Shown here: positions 41,662 through 51,253 of the stretch, one piece after another
Position numbering within the stretch: position 1 is the first letter of the stretch
Layout: every line of letters starts with the position of its first letter
Assembly: GCA_020073565.1 (NCBI GenBank)
Contig: JAIQEY010000042.1
Location: 1 to 52,042 of the forward strand
Reading direction: 5' to 3'
DNA length: 52,042 nucleotides
Source: Terriglobia bacterium
GTDB lineage: Bacteria > Acidobacteriota > Terriglobia > Terriglobales > Acidobacteriaceae
The notes under the pieces: generated by a model
Databases searched by the model: none
Told to the model about the DNA's origin: nothing
The model's input: only the letters and a program-made list of their open reading frames with translations
Program-made: the position numbers and the translations under genes

Positions 41662-41835
41662 TTGCGCGGAGTGGCCAACCTTCCGGGGCTGTTTCGACCG
41701 GCGACTGAAAATTAGCCCAAGGGGTGTCGTGCCGGTGGTGGTCAGCGGGCCTGACTTGTAGGAAGAAAGAAAGGGAGGACAACATCATGGGCACCTAGCC
41801 GCCTTCCTCGGCTGGTTCATCCTCCTCCAACCCGC

Positions 41836-42038
41836 TGTCTCCGGTTCGTTCCTCGTTGTGCACTCAGGGTGCACAAACTGACCTGTGCAACCAGGTTGCA
41901 CAACGTGAGCCTCAGTACCCTGCTGCAGTCGAGGACAAACGCCCGCGCTCATGGCGGTATTGATTGGACAAAGACCGAACACAAACCGAGCATGGCAGGC
42001 ATTTGCGCACGGAGCCATCGTAGGCGAACATATGGCGA
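41836..42038. repeat. Dispersed intergenic repeat with palindrome, copy 2
   Basis: Partner of 23910-24117, about 18 kb away. The palindrome GTGCAACCAGGTTGCAC is at 41885-41901 and unchanged, while flanks differ by substitutions and short indels. The rest of the 555-bp gap between the GH3 and TonB-receptor genes holds only the hairpin at 42123. Confidence 0.6.
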
Positions 42039-42122
42039 GATGTACCCGCCACTGCCAAGATTCAGACACCTAGATGAAGTCTCGCGGAATTGCTGCTTTT
42101 AACCCTTGCGGGCAATAACGAA

Positions 42123-42155
42123 GCCGGGTGGAATCCCAACAGAAGTCCACCCGGC
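42123..42155. terminator. Intrinsic-type hairpin between convergent genes
   Basis: GCCGGGTGGA and TCCACCCGGC form a 10-bp perfect stem with a 13-nt loop. On the plus strand CTTTAGCTTT follows. It stands between the GH3 gene and the convergent TonB-receptor gene and could serve both. Confidence 0.6.
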
Positions 42156-42216
42156 CTTTAGCTTTCGCTTTGTTACACGAAGCGTCGGTCACGACGATCG
42201 CGCCTAGTGTCCCGCT

Positions 42217-45200
42217 CTAGAACGTAAAGCGTGCCCCCAGTTGCCCAATGCGCGACCCGGGGTTTCCGCCGCCATCCAGGATCTTGCCCAAGTTGGCGTC
42301 GACACCAGTGTTAGGACCGGCATAGCTATGGCGATTGAAGACGTTGAACATGTCGTAACGGACGTTCAGTTTGAACCGTCCGTCAGATCCGAACGAAAAA
42401 TACTTGTTGATGCCGATGTCTTCGGTCGCCAGCCCGAAGCCACGGACATCCGGATTGTAAGTGGGGTTGTTCCCGAACGCTCCATAGGCCGGATTCGCGA
42501 AACACGCGGGATTGAAGTACGTGCTGCCAATCTGGCCGGTGAAGCTTCCGCTGTGGAGGTTGCAGTCCGGAACGATGTTTGGATAAACGTTGTTCATTCC
42601 CGGGTACCAGTTGGTCGAGGTTATGCGTAGCGGGTTGCCGCTGTTGTAGTGGAACCCGCCATTGATAGTCCAGCCTCCCACCAGCGCGTTGAGTCCCCCG
42701 CCGGCGTCGGGCAGCATTGACTTTCCTTTGCCAAACGGCAGCTCGTAAACAATGTAGCCCTTAACTATGTGGGTCTGGTCAAACGACGCGATGGTGTGTC
42801 TCTCTTTCTGCAGGTTGTAAATGTCTTGAATCGGACCTGTCCACCACAGTTCCTGAAATGCGGTATCGGTATCGCCATGCGCCGACGACAGGTTGTAGCT
42901 GGCTTGCATGGACAGCCCGTGCGAAGTCCGCTTGGTCAAAGAAATTTGCATGGACTGGTAGTCCGAGTTACCTAGCGGAGTACCCACCGTAAAGAGTGGT
43001 CCCCATGTCATGGCAACGGTTGGGAAAGGCTGGACCGCCGCCCATCCGAAGCCCGACCAGCTGTTGTACCCCGGCTTGGTAACCCACGCCCACTGTTGAC
43101 CGGCGTTGACCATGGCGGTGTAATCCGCAAGCTTCGCTTGATTCGCCCCCAGGTAACCGCTTTGCAGATGGTAGCCGTGGTTTTGAATCACGTTAACGTC
43201 GAGGCGGAAGTCTCTGGTCAACTCGCGCTGGATACCCACTGTCCATTCCTGGATGTTGCCGAGTTCCAGCGAGTTTGGATCGATGCTGACCATGCCCCAG
43301 CGTGTAAAGTTGGGATCCTTGCCGACGTCCACCGCAGTTCCCGGATAACCACTATCCCAGTTAAAGGGTGTGAGGACCTGGTTGTTGAGTACGTAGCCCG
43401 GATTGAAGCCATACGGAATGCCGCCCCAGGTGTTCAGATTCAGAGGCACATAACGTATGCCGTAGGAACCGCGCACCACGGTCTTTGGCGTGAGCTGGTA
43501 AGCGGCACCGATGTGGGGAGCGAAGTTATGGAAGTTCTGCCTGCGCTCGAAGGAATCACTACCGTCCTTTGCGAACTCCAGGGCGCCGGGCTGTCCGGTT
43601 ACAGGGTTGATCAAGGTCGTGTTGAAGTTGGACCAGCGGCCGTCCTTCTCATGATACCGACCGTTGAAGTCCCATCGCAGGTCGAGATTAACGGTCAGTT
43701 TGGGAGTGACTTTAATGTCGTCCTGAGCATAGATGGACAGAGTCTTGCGGCGGCCGTAAGTGTTGTTTGGCTCGCTGATCGAGGCCTGGTTGACATCGCC
43801 CAGCAGGAAGCTGGCAAAACCGAAGCCAGCGTTGCCGCCGTAAGGGCCAGCCGTCTGTGCGGGATCAAAGGCAAGAGTAGGTACACCATAGTCCCCGTGG
43901 CTGTTGAACTGCATGAAGCGGACATCAGCGCCGAACTTGAAGGTGTGTCGACCCTTCACCCAGGAAACGTTATCGTTGATGATGTAGGTGTTGCCGGCAT
44001 AAAAGTCGTTGAATTGGCTGCCGAGCGGGCTCTCGGACACGTAGGTGCCGTCCCCTGCGGTGCGGTTCTGATCACTGTTGATACCGTTAAACCGGACGAT
44101 GGGGAAGTTGCCTGCGCCGAAGTCGCCCAGCCCGAGCGTGTTCGACCAGTCGCCCGCTTGCGACACCGCGGTACTGGGATTGCGGAAGCGGTTGAAGGTG
44201 ACATTGAACACGTTCAGCAGATTGTTCGAGATCGTCCAAGACTCGCTGAAGCGTACGGACGGGGCGGTCGTGCGATGGTGGTAAGAATTCGCAAACGGCC
44301 CGCCATCCGTTGTGCCGGGAGCCCACACCCCGCCCTGGTCTGCCAGCACACGCGGAATGGCTGACCAGATGTAGGAACCGTTCAGACGATGCTGGCTGGA
44401 GAGGTTGTAGTCGACCTTAACGCTGAAGCTGGCGATCTTGTACAGCGGCGCCGGTTGGTTGACCGGCATAGAGTTGTTCTGCACCAGTCCAGGTGCCAGC
44501 GGCTGGTAGTACTTCTTGAAGATATCAACAATCTTCTGGGACACGCTGCTGAAGCTGGTGGTCGGAATCATGTTGTCGACGAATACGTTGCCAGTGTTCG
44601 GGTCGAAGATCGCGCCTTTGTATACCGTATTGCCGGCGCTATCCGTCCCCAGCTTTTGGGTCTTGTCCAGCATGGCGCCAAAATTGCCGTTGAGGAAGTC
44701 GGTGGTGGGAACCGTCTGGTTCATAGGTCCCAGCCCGTAGTTTTCGAACGTGTAGCGCTCTGCGGACGCGAAAAAGAACAGCTTGTCCTTAATGATTGGC
44801 CCACCAAAGCTGCCACCCCAGTCGTAGAGGCGGTCATGGGGACGGCTGTAGAGTTTACTGAGGAAGGCGGCACGGTCGGGATCCGTTTGCGCCGGCACGT
44901 CCACAGCCTTGTGGTAATTATTCCGCCACGAGTTGGCATCGAAGATTTCGTTGTGCAGGAAAGTAAAGCCACTGCCGTGCCAACTGTTGGTGCCTGATTT
45001 CATGTTGTAACGAAAGACACCGCCGCCGCTATGTCCTTCTTCGGCACGGATGCTCGTACTCGACGCCTGAAATTCCTCGACCGCTTCGAATGGCGGACTC
45101 GATTCGCTGATATAACCTCCGATCTGCGATACCGCGGAGGTTCCGTCGATCATCACTTCTTTGGTTTTACTCAGGCTGCCGTTGATGTGCGAGTCATAGT

Positions 45201-45705
45201 CACCACCCTCGACGCCCGGCACATAGTTGAACATGAAGGTCGACAGCGATCGCCCGCCGTAAATATTGAGGGGAAGGCTGCTGACCACATCGTTGGTGAG
45301 GTTGGTACTGGTGGTCGCAGTTTGTGTCTGCAACAGGCTTGCGTTAGCTGTCACCTCTACAGTTTCGGCCGGAGCTCCCACCTCCAGAACGGCATTGATC
45401 TCCGCGATCTGGCTCACCACGAGGACGAGGCCCTTCTGCTCGTAGGCCTTGAATCCTTCGTGGCTGACGTTCAGGGTGTAGTGGCCGATTGGGAGATTGG
45501 AAATGGTGTAAAAACCCAGGTCGTTGGTATTACTGCTGGTCACGATGTTTGTGTCAATGTTGGTGGCTCGGACCAGAGCCTTGGGAATCATGGCACCAGT
45601 GGAGTCCTTGACTGTGCCTGTAATGGAAGCGCGATCGGATTGGGCGAAGAGCGCTGCCGTGCACAGGACCAGTGCCAAACCGAGGGCTATGAATCGGGAT
45701 TGCAT
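42217..45705 (-). CDS. TonB-dependent receptor with carboxypeptidase-regulatory-like domain (Oar-type)
   Basis: 1162 aa; AAAGGAGCTAGT directly before the ATG. Signal peptide FIALGLALVLCTAALFAQ. Residues about 24-115 are a CarboxypepD_reg-like beta-sandwich (ASITGTVKDSTGAMIPKALVRATN..., LPIGHYTLNVSHEGFK). A plug region follows (VEVTANASLLQTQTATTSTNL). The remainder is a large beta-barrel ending in ...GARFTF with the usual C-terminal Phe. This very long type is expanded in Acidobacteriota and is thought to import oligosaccharides or other large ligands. It lies next to GH3 and GH16 genes, so beta-glucan fragments are a reasonable substrate guess. Confidence 0.92.
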   Translation of the reverse strand: MQSRFIALGLALVLCTAALFAQSDRASITGTVKDSTGAMIPKALVRATNIDTNIVTSSNTNDLGFYTISNLPIGHYTLNVSHEGFKAYEQKGLVLVVSQIAEINAVLEVGAPAETVEVTANASLLQTQTATTSTNLTNDVVSSLPLNIYGGRSLSTFMFNYVPGVEGGDYDSHINGSLSKTKEVMIDGTSAVSQIGGYISESSPPFEAVEEFQASSTSIRAEEGHSGGGVFRYNMKSGTNSWHGSGFTFLHNEIFDANSWRNNYHKAVDVPAQTDPDRAAFLSKLYSRPHDRLYDWGGSFGGPIIKDKLFFFASAERYTFENYGLGPMNQTVPTTDFLNGNFGAMLDKTQKLGTDSAGNTVYKGAIFDPNTGNVFVDNMIPTTSFSSVSQKIVDIFKKYYQPLAPGLVQNNSMPVNQPAPLYKIASFSVKVDYNLSSQHRLNGSYIWSAIPRVLADQGGVWAPGTTDGGPFANSYHHRTTAPSVRFSESWTISNNLLNVFNVTFNRFRNPSTAVSQAGDWSNTLGLGDFGAGNFPIVRFNGINSDQNRTAGDGTYVSESPLGSQFNDFYAGNTYIINDNVSWVKGRHTFKFGADVRFMQFNSHGDYGVPTLAFDPAQTAGPYGGNAGFGFASFLLGDVNQASISEPNNTYGRRKTLSIYAQDDIKVTPKLTVNLDLRWDFNGRYHEKDGRWSNFNTTLINPVTGQPGALEFAKDGSDSFERRQNFHNFAPHIGAAYQLTPKTVVRGSYGIRYVPLNLNTWGGIPYGFNPGYVLNNQVLTPFNWDSGYPGTAVDVGKDPNFTRWGMVSIDPNSLELGNIQEWTVGIQRELTRDFRLDVNVIQNHGYHLQSGYLGANQAKLADYTAMVNAGQQWAWVTKPGYNSWSGFGWAAVQPFPTVAMTWGPLFTVGTPLGNSDYQSMQISLTKRTSHGLSMQASYNLSSAHGDTDTAFQELWWTGPIQDIYNLQKERHTIASFDQTHIVKGYIVYELPFGKGKSMLPDAGGGLNALVGGWTINGGFHYNSGNPLRITSTNWYPGMNNVYPNIVPDCNLHSGSFTGQIGSTYFNPACFANPAYGAFGNNPTYNPDVRGFGLATEDIGINKYFSFGSDGRFKLNVRYDMFNVFNRHSYAGPNTGVDANLGKILDGGGNPGSRIGQLGARFTF

Positions 45706-45904
45706 ACTAGCTCCTTTGCTCGCCGCCTGGGCGGCAGCAGCGGGCCGCCAAAAGCGAACTGCCTTGCGCGTTGCGCTGCTTCTCCTCGGACGAGCGTTGC
45801 TTTGGGATTTGTCTAGAAACCATCACAACTTCCTACCGTGTATAAAAACGCGCTGCTTGAGAACCATCGCCTCGGACAATCCATCTGCCGAATACCATCG
45901 ACTG

Positions 45905-46738
45905 TCATTTCCGGGCATAGACCCGCACATAGTCGACGAGCATGGTCTGGGGGAACGTGCTGGACGCATCGGGGTCGCCCGGGAAGTTCCCGCCAACCGC
46001 CACGTTCAGCAAAATGAAAAAGGGATGATCGAACACCCAGCGAGTGCCCGTCGGCAGGTCGCTCGGCGTCCTGGTCTGGTACAGGTTGCCATCGACATAG
46101 AAGCGGACTGCCGCCGGTTCCCATTCGATGGCAAAAACATGGGAGTCATCGCCGAACTGCCCGCTGGCCAGCGTGTAGACAGCGGTCAAGGGCGTATTAC
46201 CGAAGTAGCCAGGCCCGTGCATGCTTCCATGCACCTTGTCGAGCTCCGAGCCGATGTTCTCCATGATGTCGATCTCGCCGCAGGTAGGCCATCCGACGAT
46301 GTCGATGTTGTCGCCCAACATCCAGAACGCCGGCCATATGCCTCGCCCTTTCGGGACCTTGATGCGCGCCTCAAAGCGCCCGTAAGTCTGGGTGAAATGT
46401 CTGGCCGTCTTGAGCCGAGCGGAAGTGTAGTTGCGGGTGACGCCGTCGGTTCCCGTAAATGTTTCTTTCTGAACCGTGATTACCAGGTTGCCATCCCGCT
46501 GCTGGGCGTTTTGCAGGCGATCGGTGTAATACTCGAGCTCGTTGTTGCCCCAACCGTTGCCGCCTGTTTCGAGTGTCCACTTCGCAGCATCGGCAGCGGA
46601 TCCATTGGTCCCGCTGAATTCGTCGCTCCAGGTGAGGGTCCATCCGGTGGGTTCAGGTGGCTGGGACGTTCCCCCGCACGTCAAGGCAAGTAGGCAGAAA
46701 GAAACCGGAAATATTACTGACTGAAGGATGAGTCTCAT
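45905..46738 (-). CDS. GH16 family glycoside hydrolase (laminarinase-like) lipoprotein
   Basis: 277 aa. N-terminal signal with a lipobox (LLALTC|GG), so it is probably anchored by lipid. GH16 features: WSDEFSGTNGSAADAAKW, GNNELEYYTDR, YGRFEARIKVPKGRGIWPAFWMLG, the catalytic GEIDIMEN (E-x-D-x-x-E), and DDSHVFAIEWEPAAVRFYVDG. Endo-1,3-beta- or 1,3/1,4-beta-glucan hydrolysis is expected. It is 199 bp upstream of the TonB receptor on the same strand, with GH3 beyond: a plausible set for cutting, importing and finishing beta-glucan. Confidence 0.93.
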   Translation of the reverse strand: MRLILQSVIFPVSFCLLALTCGGTSQPPEPTGWTLTWSDEFSGTNGSAADAAKWTLETGGNGWGNNELEYYTDRLQNAQQRDGNLVITVQKETFTGTDGVTRNYTSARLKTARHFTQTYGRFEARIKVPKGRGIWPAFWMLGDNIDIVGWPTCGEIDIMENIGSELDKVHGSMHGPGYFGNTPLTAVYTLASGQFGDDSHVFAIEWEPAAVRFYVDGNLYQTRTPSDLPTGTRWVFDHPFFILLNVAVGGNFPGDPDASSTFPQTMLVDYVRVYARK

Positions 46739-47208
46739 TGCGCCTTGTGAACACCCGAGAGTCGTTGTCTATGGAACAAAAGCGCTTTAGTACGTCATTC
46801 ATTTTTTAACTCTGCTTTACCCAGAAGTCTGTGATCTACCACACAGATGCTAGTGACCCCATGTGTGCAACTGCTCGACATTGCGCGCGGCATGAACTGC
46901 TCGCCGTCAAGCTCGTTCCAGCCGTCCAAACCACCGCGACATGTAAGCGCGTATCAGGGAGATCCTCGTGGAACAGGGCTCAATCCTGGCGTGCTGACAG
47001 AGAGGTCGTCTGCTTGTGCTGGGATTTCTTCTCGACGGTATACGGTTTGGCGAATGTGGCGAGCAGTGCGACGAAAGTTGAACTCTCGGACTTGCTTCTG
47101 ATTTCCAGACTTGCGACAGGATCGGTCCGACGAGGAGTCTAGCAGAGACAGGATGATTTTAGCGGTGTTTCGGCAGCGCAGCGCTTGAGCCTGCCGGTTA
47201 CTTGGCGG
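46739..47208. other. Intergenic stretch, 470 bp, no gene seen
   Basis: Open frames here (for example 46831-47142, plus) have Cys/Arg-rich composition and no family resemblance. The left end should include the GH16 promoter and the right end the 3' region of the Sel1 gene. Nothing else recognised. Confidence 0.4.
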
Positions 47209-48114
47209 TTAACGAGGACCCTGAACAGGAACGTTCGTCACCAAAGTCGATGACGAATCCGGCGACGACTGTGTTCTGGCGCGTGATTGCAGAGCGCTGA
47301 GATTCTGGATCGCTTCGGGTAGGCCGTGCTCGGCCGCAGCGCGATACCATTTGAGGGCCGCTTCAAGGTCTCGTGGCACGCCGCGGCCGCGTTCGTAGGC
47401 AAACGCGAGCTCGTTTTCCGCTGCAGGGACACCCTGGTCAGCTGCCCGCCGAAACCACTTGATCGCTTCCGGTAGGTCCTGCCGGACCCCCGTGCCGTGG
47501 AAGTACATCAAGCCGAGATTGAGTTCGGCCTCCGGCGAGTTGCTTGTCGCAGCCTTCCGGTACCATTTCGCGGCTTCCTTGCCGTCTGCTGGGACACCTC
47601 TGCCCGACAGGTACATCACCGCCAGATTCACTTGTGCCGGTGCGTATCCTCTTTCTGCGGACTTGCGGAACCAGCCGACTGCGTTCACATCGTCCCGTGC
47701 TACACCCCTGCCGGCCGCATACATGAAGCCGGCGTTGTTCTCGGCAGCAAGATGCCCGTTCACAGCCGCTCGCAGATACCACTTCATGGCTTCGCTATCG
47801 CTACTCTCAACACCTAGGCCCTTCGAGTAGAGCCCGCCGAGATTGTTCTGTGCTGACGGATCCCCGCTCTCGGCCGCCTTCCGGTACCAGCGGACCGCTT
47901 CGCCATAATTCTGTTGGGTACCGTTGCCGGTCTCGTACGCGAGGCCAACTTGGAACTGCGCGCTGGGGACGCCATTCTGTGCTTTCGAGAGCACACGCCC
48001 GAAATCGCCAGACATCTTGAGCGCCTGGTCAAACATCAACGAGCAACCGGGCCATGCCTCGCTTGGTACCCAGAGCACAAGAAAGAAAAATCCTGCAAGG
48101 AAACCGGATCGCAT
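47209..48114 (-). CDS. Secreted Sel1-repeat protein
   Basis: 301 aa from the ATG at 48114, with GAGGGG upstream; a GTG further upstream is in frame but would bury the signal peptide (MRSGFLAGFFFLVLWVPSEA). Six Sel1-like repeats of 36 aa follow (AQFQVGLAYETGNGTQQNYGEAVRWYRKAAESG and so on), plus a partial seventh. The Ser-rich tail ends NVPVQGPR. Sel1 proteins are helical scaffolds for protein contacts, often in envelope or signalling roles. No specific partner is suggested by the neighbours. Confidence 0.87.
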   Translation of the reverse strand: MRSGFLAGFFFLVLWVPSEAWPGCSLMFDQALKMSGDFGRVLSKAQNGVPSAQFQVGLAYETGNGTQQNYGEAVRWYRKAAESGDPSAQNNLGGLYSKGLGVESSDSEAMKWYLRAAVNGHLAAENNAGFMYAAGRGVARDDVNAVGWFRKSAERGYAPAQVNLAVMYLSGRGVPADGKEAAKWYRKAATSNSPEAELNLGLMYFHGTGVRQDLPEAIKWFRRAADQGVPAAENELAFAYERGRGVPRDLEAALKWYRAAAEHGLPEAIQNLSALQSRARTQSSPDSSSTLVTNVPVQGPR

Positions 48115-48446
48115 GCCACCCCTCGATGAAGCCACCACAGAGTTGGGTAAAATCTATTCCGATCTTCCTCCAGAGTCAAAAACAAATAATGAGTATCCGC
48201 CGAATCTTCGCGGAGGCCCGCTGAAATTCACAACAATGGTAGCAAGCGTCGCGCCGGCAGTTTGGTCGCAACCATCCAGTCGAGATTCCTTCCCAACCCG
48301 ATTTGCCAATCTGGTGTGCGGAAGCGAATCGCTTCTGAAACAGAACTCTCTGCACATTCCCGCCTGCTGCTTGGGCGGGTTTTGTTTTCCGGCCTCCCGA
48401 TGCATCTCGAGAGGAGAGGCACAATGACCAGGTGTAAAATGATGCC
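48115..48446. other. Intergenic stretch, 332 bp, no gene seen
   Basis: Divergent promoter region between the Sel1-repeat gene and the addiction-module antitoxin. Several overlapping frames exist on both strands, but none has a start signal or recognisable product. Confidence 0.4.
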
Positions 48447-48692
48447 ATGACAGATCGCGCCCAAGATTTGCTCCGTGAAGCCTTGACGCTGCCCATCGAC
48501 CAACGCGCTGACGTTGCCGCCGAACTACTGGCCAGCTTAGATGAGCCTTCGACGATGGATGCTGAGGCTGTGCAAGCGGCATGGGCGAGTGAAATCGAGA
48601 GACGCGCCAGGCGCGTCATGGCGGGCGAATCCGTGGGCGAACAATGGGAGCACGTGCGCGCCCTTGTTGCCCGACGGTTAGCGGGTCAGTGA
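48447..48692 (+). CDS. Addiction-module antitoxin (ParD/RelB-like)
   Basis: 81 aa. The sequence LLREALTLPIDQRADVAAELLASLDEP...VQAAWASEIERRARRVMAGE is the putative addiction-module component family (TIGR02574-type), usually paired with a ParE/RelE toxin. The expected toxin follows, with its GTG overlapping this stop (GTGA). Intact by length. Confidence 0.82.
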   Translation: MTDRAQDLLREALTLPIDQRADVAAELLASLDEPSTMDAEAVQAAWASEIERRARRVMAGESVGEQWEHVRALVARRLAGQ

Positions 48693-48835
48693 ATCGTCCT
48701 TTCCGAATCGAACCTGAGGCCTCGGCCGAACTTGAAGATGCTGTTGTCTGGTACGAGGGCCGACGACCAGGGCTCGGGGTCGAGTTCCTCCAAGCGGTTG
48801 ATGCAATGGAGGAGTGGCTGGCCACTCTTCCATAA
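48689..48835 (+). pseudogene. Truncated ParE/RelE-like toxin
   Basis: 48 aa: FRIEPEASAELEDAVVWYEGRRPGLGVEFLQAVDAMEEWLATLP, the first two helices of a ParE/RelE toxin. It then stops, where about 95-100 residues are normal. The following 130 bp do not resume the family in any frame I checked. It lacks the catalytic/beta half and is probably inactive; its antitoxin remains. Confidence 0.7.
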
Positions 48836-48974
48836 CGGGTTGTCTCCGAGTGCGCTGTTAGCGACGGCTGTGTCAGGCCAGACTGCCCGTTGGCCAGATG
48901 GGTCGATTTTTGTGCCGCTTACGCGGTTCGGATGGAATTATTGGCAGCACACCCTCTTCGTCTCGGGGAGTGTG

Positions 48975-51143
48975 TCACTCGAGTTCGATCTTCGCCAGCC
49001 CATAGATGCTTATTTCGTTGAGGTCGAGTATCAACATCTGACGCCCCGCCCTGCTCACCGTTGTGTATTTCATTGGTTTCATTTCGGTGAGCGTTCCACT
49101 CCAGGTAACGCTTCGAGCGGTCTTTCCGCGAGGTATCGCCACTTGCACCTTTAGGCCCCGTGCAGGCGTGATCGTACCGTCCACCGTCACGTCATAATTA
49201 ACGACGTGGAGCAGCATCCATCGATCGGTCTTTTCCATCATCGTAGTAATTTCGACAAACGGAGCTGCAGATGTGAGGCGCGTCACGCGAATGCCGAGAC
49301 TCTCCCGCACTTTGACGGCAACTCGCTCCAGAAGTTGGCGCAAGTCGGGGTCGATGCGGTTCCGTGTATAGCCCTCTGGGATATCAGCAAAGACGTCGGC
49401 CATCGTCGGACCAAACGTCGTATAGTCCCCGTGCGACTTCATCGGGATCAGGAATCGGGATTCCGGAATCTTCACAGGGACAAACAGCACCTGCCCTTTG
49501 CCGACTTTCCGCGTAGCCTCGACGCCAGGATATTGTCCGGTGCCCAATGATTGCGCCAAAGGAATCTGACGTTGAGAAAGGCCGTACTGATCTTTGTTGC
49601 CGCTGGCACCTAGAACAAGCAGAGTGCCGCCGGTTTTGGCATAACGCACGAGCGCTCGCTGATTCTCCGAGCTCATCAGCGGAAGATATGGAACGACGAC
49701 CATATCGAATTGGTTGATCGTCAGGCTCGATAAGTCGTCTTCGGTCAGCATGACGTGAGCGATCCCGTTGTCTGCCAGCACACGCGAAGCACTAAACGCA
49801 AAGCTCAACTCATCCGCGAGATACTGTCGCAACGAGGCGACTACCGCGACGTTTGCGTGCATTCGTACATTGCGCAAACTCTCCTCATTCGTCGCCAGGA
49901 ACCGATACATCTGAGTGGCGCCGGCTGGCGTCGATCGCTTCTCTCGAAAGACAGCGTGATTCGCCACGGCCTCCGCAATGTTGATCTGAGACATCGCACT
50001 CAAGCAGCGCTCAGTGGGATTGGGAAAAATCGGCGGCGTGATCTCTGTGGCATACACAATCACCGGTTTGCCATGTGTGGCCGCAGCGAGGAACTTGAAC
50101 GCCGGACTGTTCGTGATTTTCGTGCCCTGTTCGTCCTTGCGTGGCGCTGAATCAAGATATTCCTGCACTTCGGAGTAGACGAAGTCGTCGTATCCGTCGC
50201 GCCCGAGCATTTCCATGTTGCCGGCCGCGTCATAACTGATCGGACCGTAGCCGAACCCCCCAAACACATTTCCTGAAATCATGAAATTGGGGTTGTACTT
50301 CCGCGCGACTTCGCGCAGGCGGCGATGGAATTCCGCTACGGAATAGCCACGGAAGGTATTCCACTCTGTCCAGAATGGTTCACCGCGCTTCTTCGGCAGG
50401 GCGACGTTGTCATAGTCGTCTGCGCCATACTTGGCGCGCGCCACCTTCGCGGGAAGGTTCTTCTTCAAATAAGCCGCGAAGTTCCGTTTGCAATACCCGC
50501 AATAGCAAGTTCCGCCGGCGATCTGCGTCCAGTCGACGTAGGAGCCATCGATCCCGGTTTCCGCCTGGGCGCGTATCCGTCCCTCCATCAAACGAGTGAA
50601 ATGCGGATTGTTGGGGCAGCCCCAGGTTTCGAACTCGTTCGTCGTTTCCTGGCCGTAGGGGGCATAGCGATAGTGAGGAAAAGTGCCATCCGGCCGAACC
50701 GTGATCCATGTCGTCGGGTCTTCTGCCGGCTTGGGACCCAGGTAGTCCTCGTAGTCGTTCCACTTTTCGCGCCAGAATTGCAGCATCCGGATCTGATCTT
50801 TCTGCGGTTCGTCTTTGTCCGAGGCCGAACGCCCGTGAATCGAACTCGTGAGGTATCGGAGAACGATGAAGCCTTTATCGTGGAGAATGCGGTTGTTTGC
50901 CTTCGCCTGCTCCATTTTGCGATTGAACTCTTCGCGACTCACGTCCTCGAAGCTGGGTGCGCCGCTTCCGAACGCTATGGTCATGTTGTTCGTCTTCAGG
51001 AATTCCTGGTCCGATTTCTGTCCCAGTCGCCAATGCCCCCAATCAGTGTCGGGCGTCCATGTTCCAGGCTTTTCCTGCGCGAACGCGACCATCAACGCCG
51101 TAACTACAAGAGGTGCGTATCTGACTAGAAGCTTTGATCGCAT
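48975..51143 (-). CDS. Secreted TIM-barrel protein, glycoside-hydrolase-like (GH42/GHL-type)
   Basis: 722 aa from the ATG at 51143, with AGAGGAGG upstream; signal peptide LLVRYAPLVVTALMVAFA. An N-terminal barrel-like half contains NNRILHDKGFIVLRYLTSS, a gating segment GIDGSYVDWTQIAGGTCYCGYCKRNFAAYLKKNLP (the CxxC pair is typical of GH42-like/GHL families), and ISGNVFGGFGYGP. A middle Rossmann-like trimerisation-type domain follows (VVVPYLPLMSSENQRALVRYAKTGGTLLVLGASG). A C-terminal beta domain ends it. Catalytic acids are not certain. Encoded 110 bp after the next upstream gene, probably in one transcript. Confidence 0.65.
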   Translation of the reverse strand: MRSKLLVRYAPLVVTALMVAFAQEKPGTWTPDTDWGHWRLGQKSDQEFLKTNNMTIAFGSGAPSFEDVSREEFNRKMEQAKANNRILHDKGFIVLRYLTSSIHGRSASDKDEPQKDQIRMLQFWREKWNDYEDYLGPKPAEDPTTWITVRPDGTFPHYRYAPYGQETTNEFETWGCPNNPHFTRLMEGRIRAQAETGIDGSYVDWTQIAGGTCYCGYCKRNFAAYLKKNLPAKVARAKYGADDYDNVALPKKRGEPFWTEWNTFRGYSVAEFHRRLREVARKYNPNFMISGNVFGGFGYGPISYDAAGNMEMLGRDGYDDFVYSEVQEYLDSAPRKDEQGTKITNSPAFKFLAAATHGKPVIVYATEITPPIFPNPTERCLSAMSQINIAEAVANHAVFREKRSTPAGATQMYRFLATNEESLRNVRMHANVAVVASLRQYLADELSFAFSASRVLADNGIAHVMLTEDDLSSLTINQFDMVVVPYLPLMSSENQRALVRYAKTGGTLLVLGASGNKDQYGLSQRQIPLAQSLGTGQYPGVEATRKVGKGQVLFVPVKIPESRFLIPMKSHGDYTTFGPTMADVFADIPEGYTRNRIDPDLRQLLERVAVKVRESLGIRVTRLTSAAPFVEITTMMEKTDRWMLLHVVNYDVTVDGTITPARGLKVQVAIPRGKTARSVTWSGTLTEMKPMKYTTVSRAGRQMLILDLNEISIYGLAKIELE

Positions 51144-51253
51144 ACTGCCTCCTCTGGTTCTTTTCATGACCGCTGATCGCTCCGGCGCGGAAGACAAAGA
51201 TCTCGCGGATCGATCAGAGCTCTTGCGCAACGGTTATGCAGCTGCGGACTCGG

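Noticed and set aside
43096..44364. 422-codon plus-strand frame inside the TonB-receptor gene
   Set aside because: Val/Ala/Gly-rich shadow of a real minus-strand gene; no start signal or family features.
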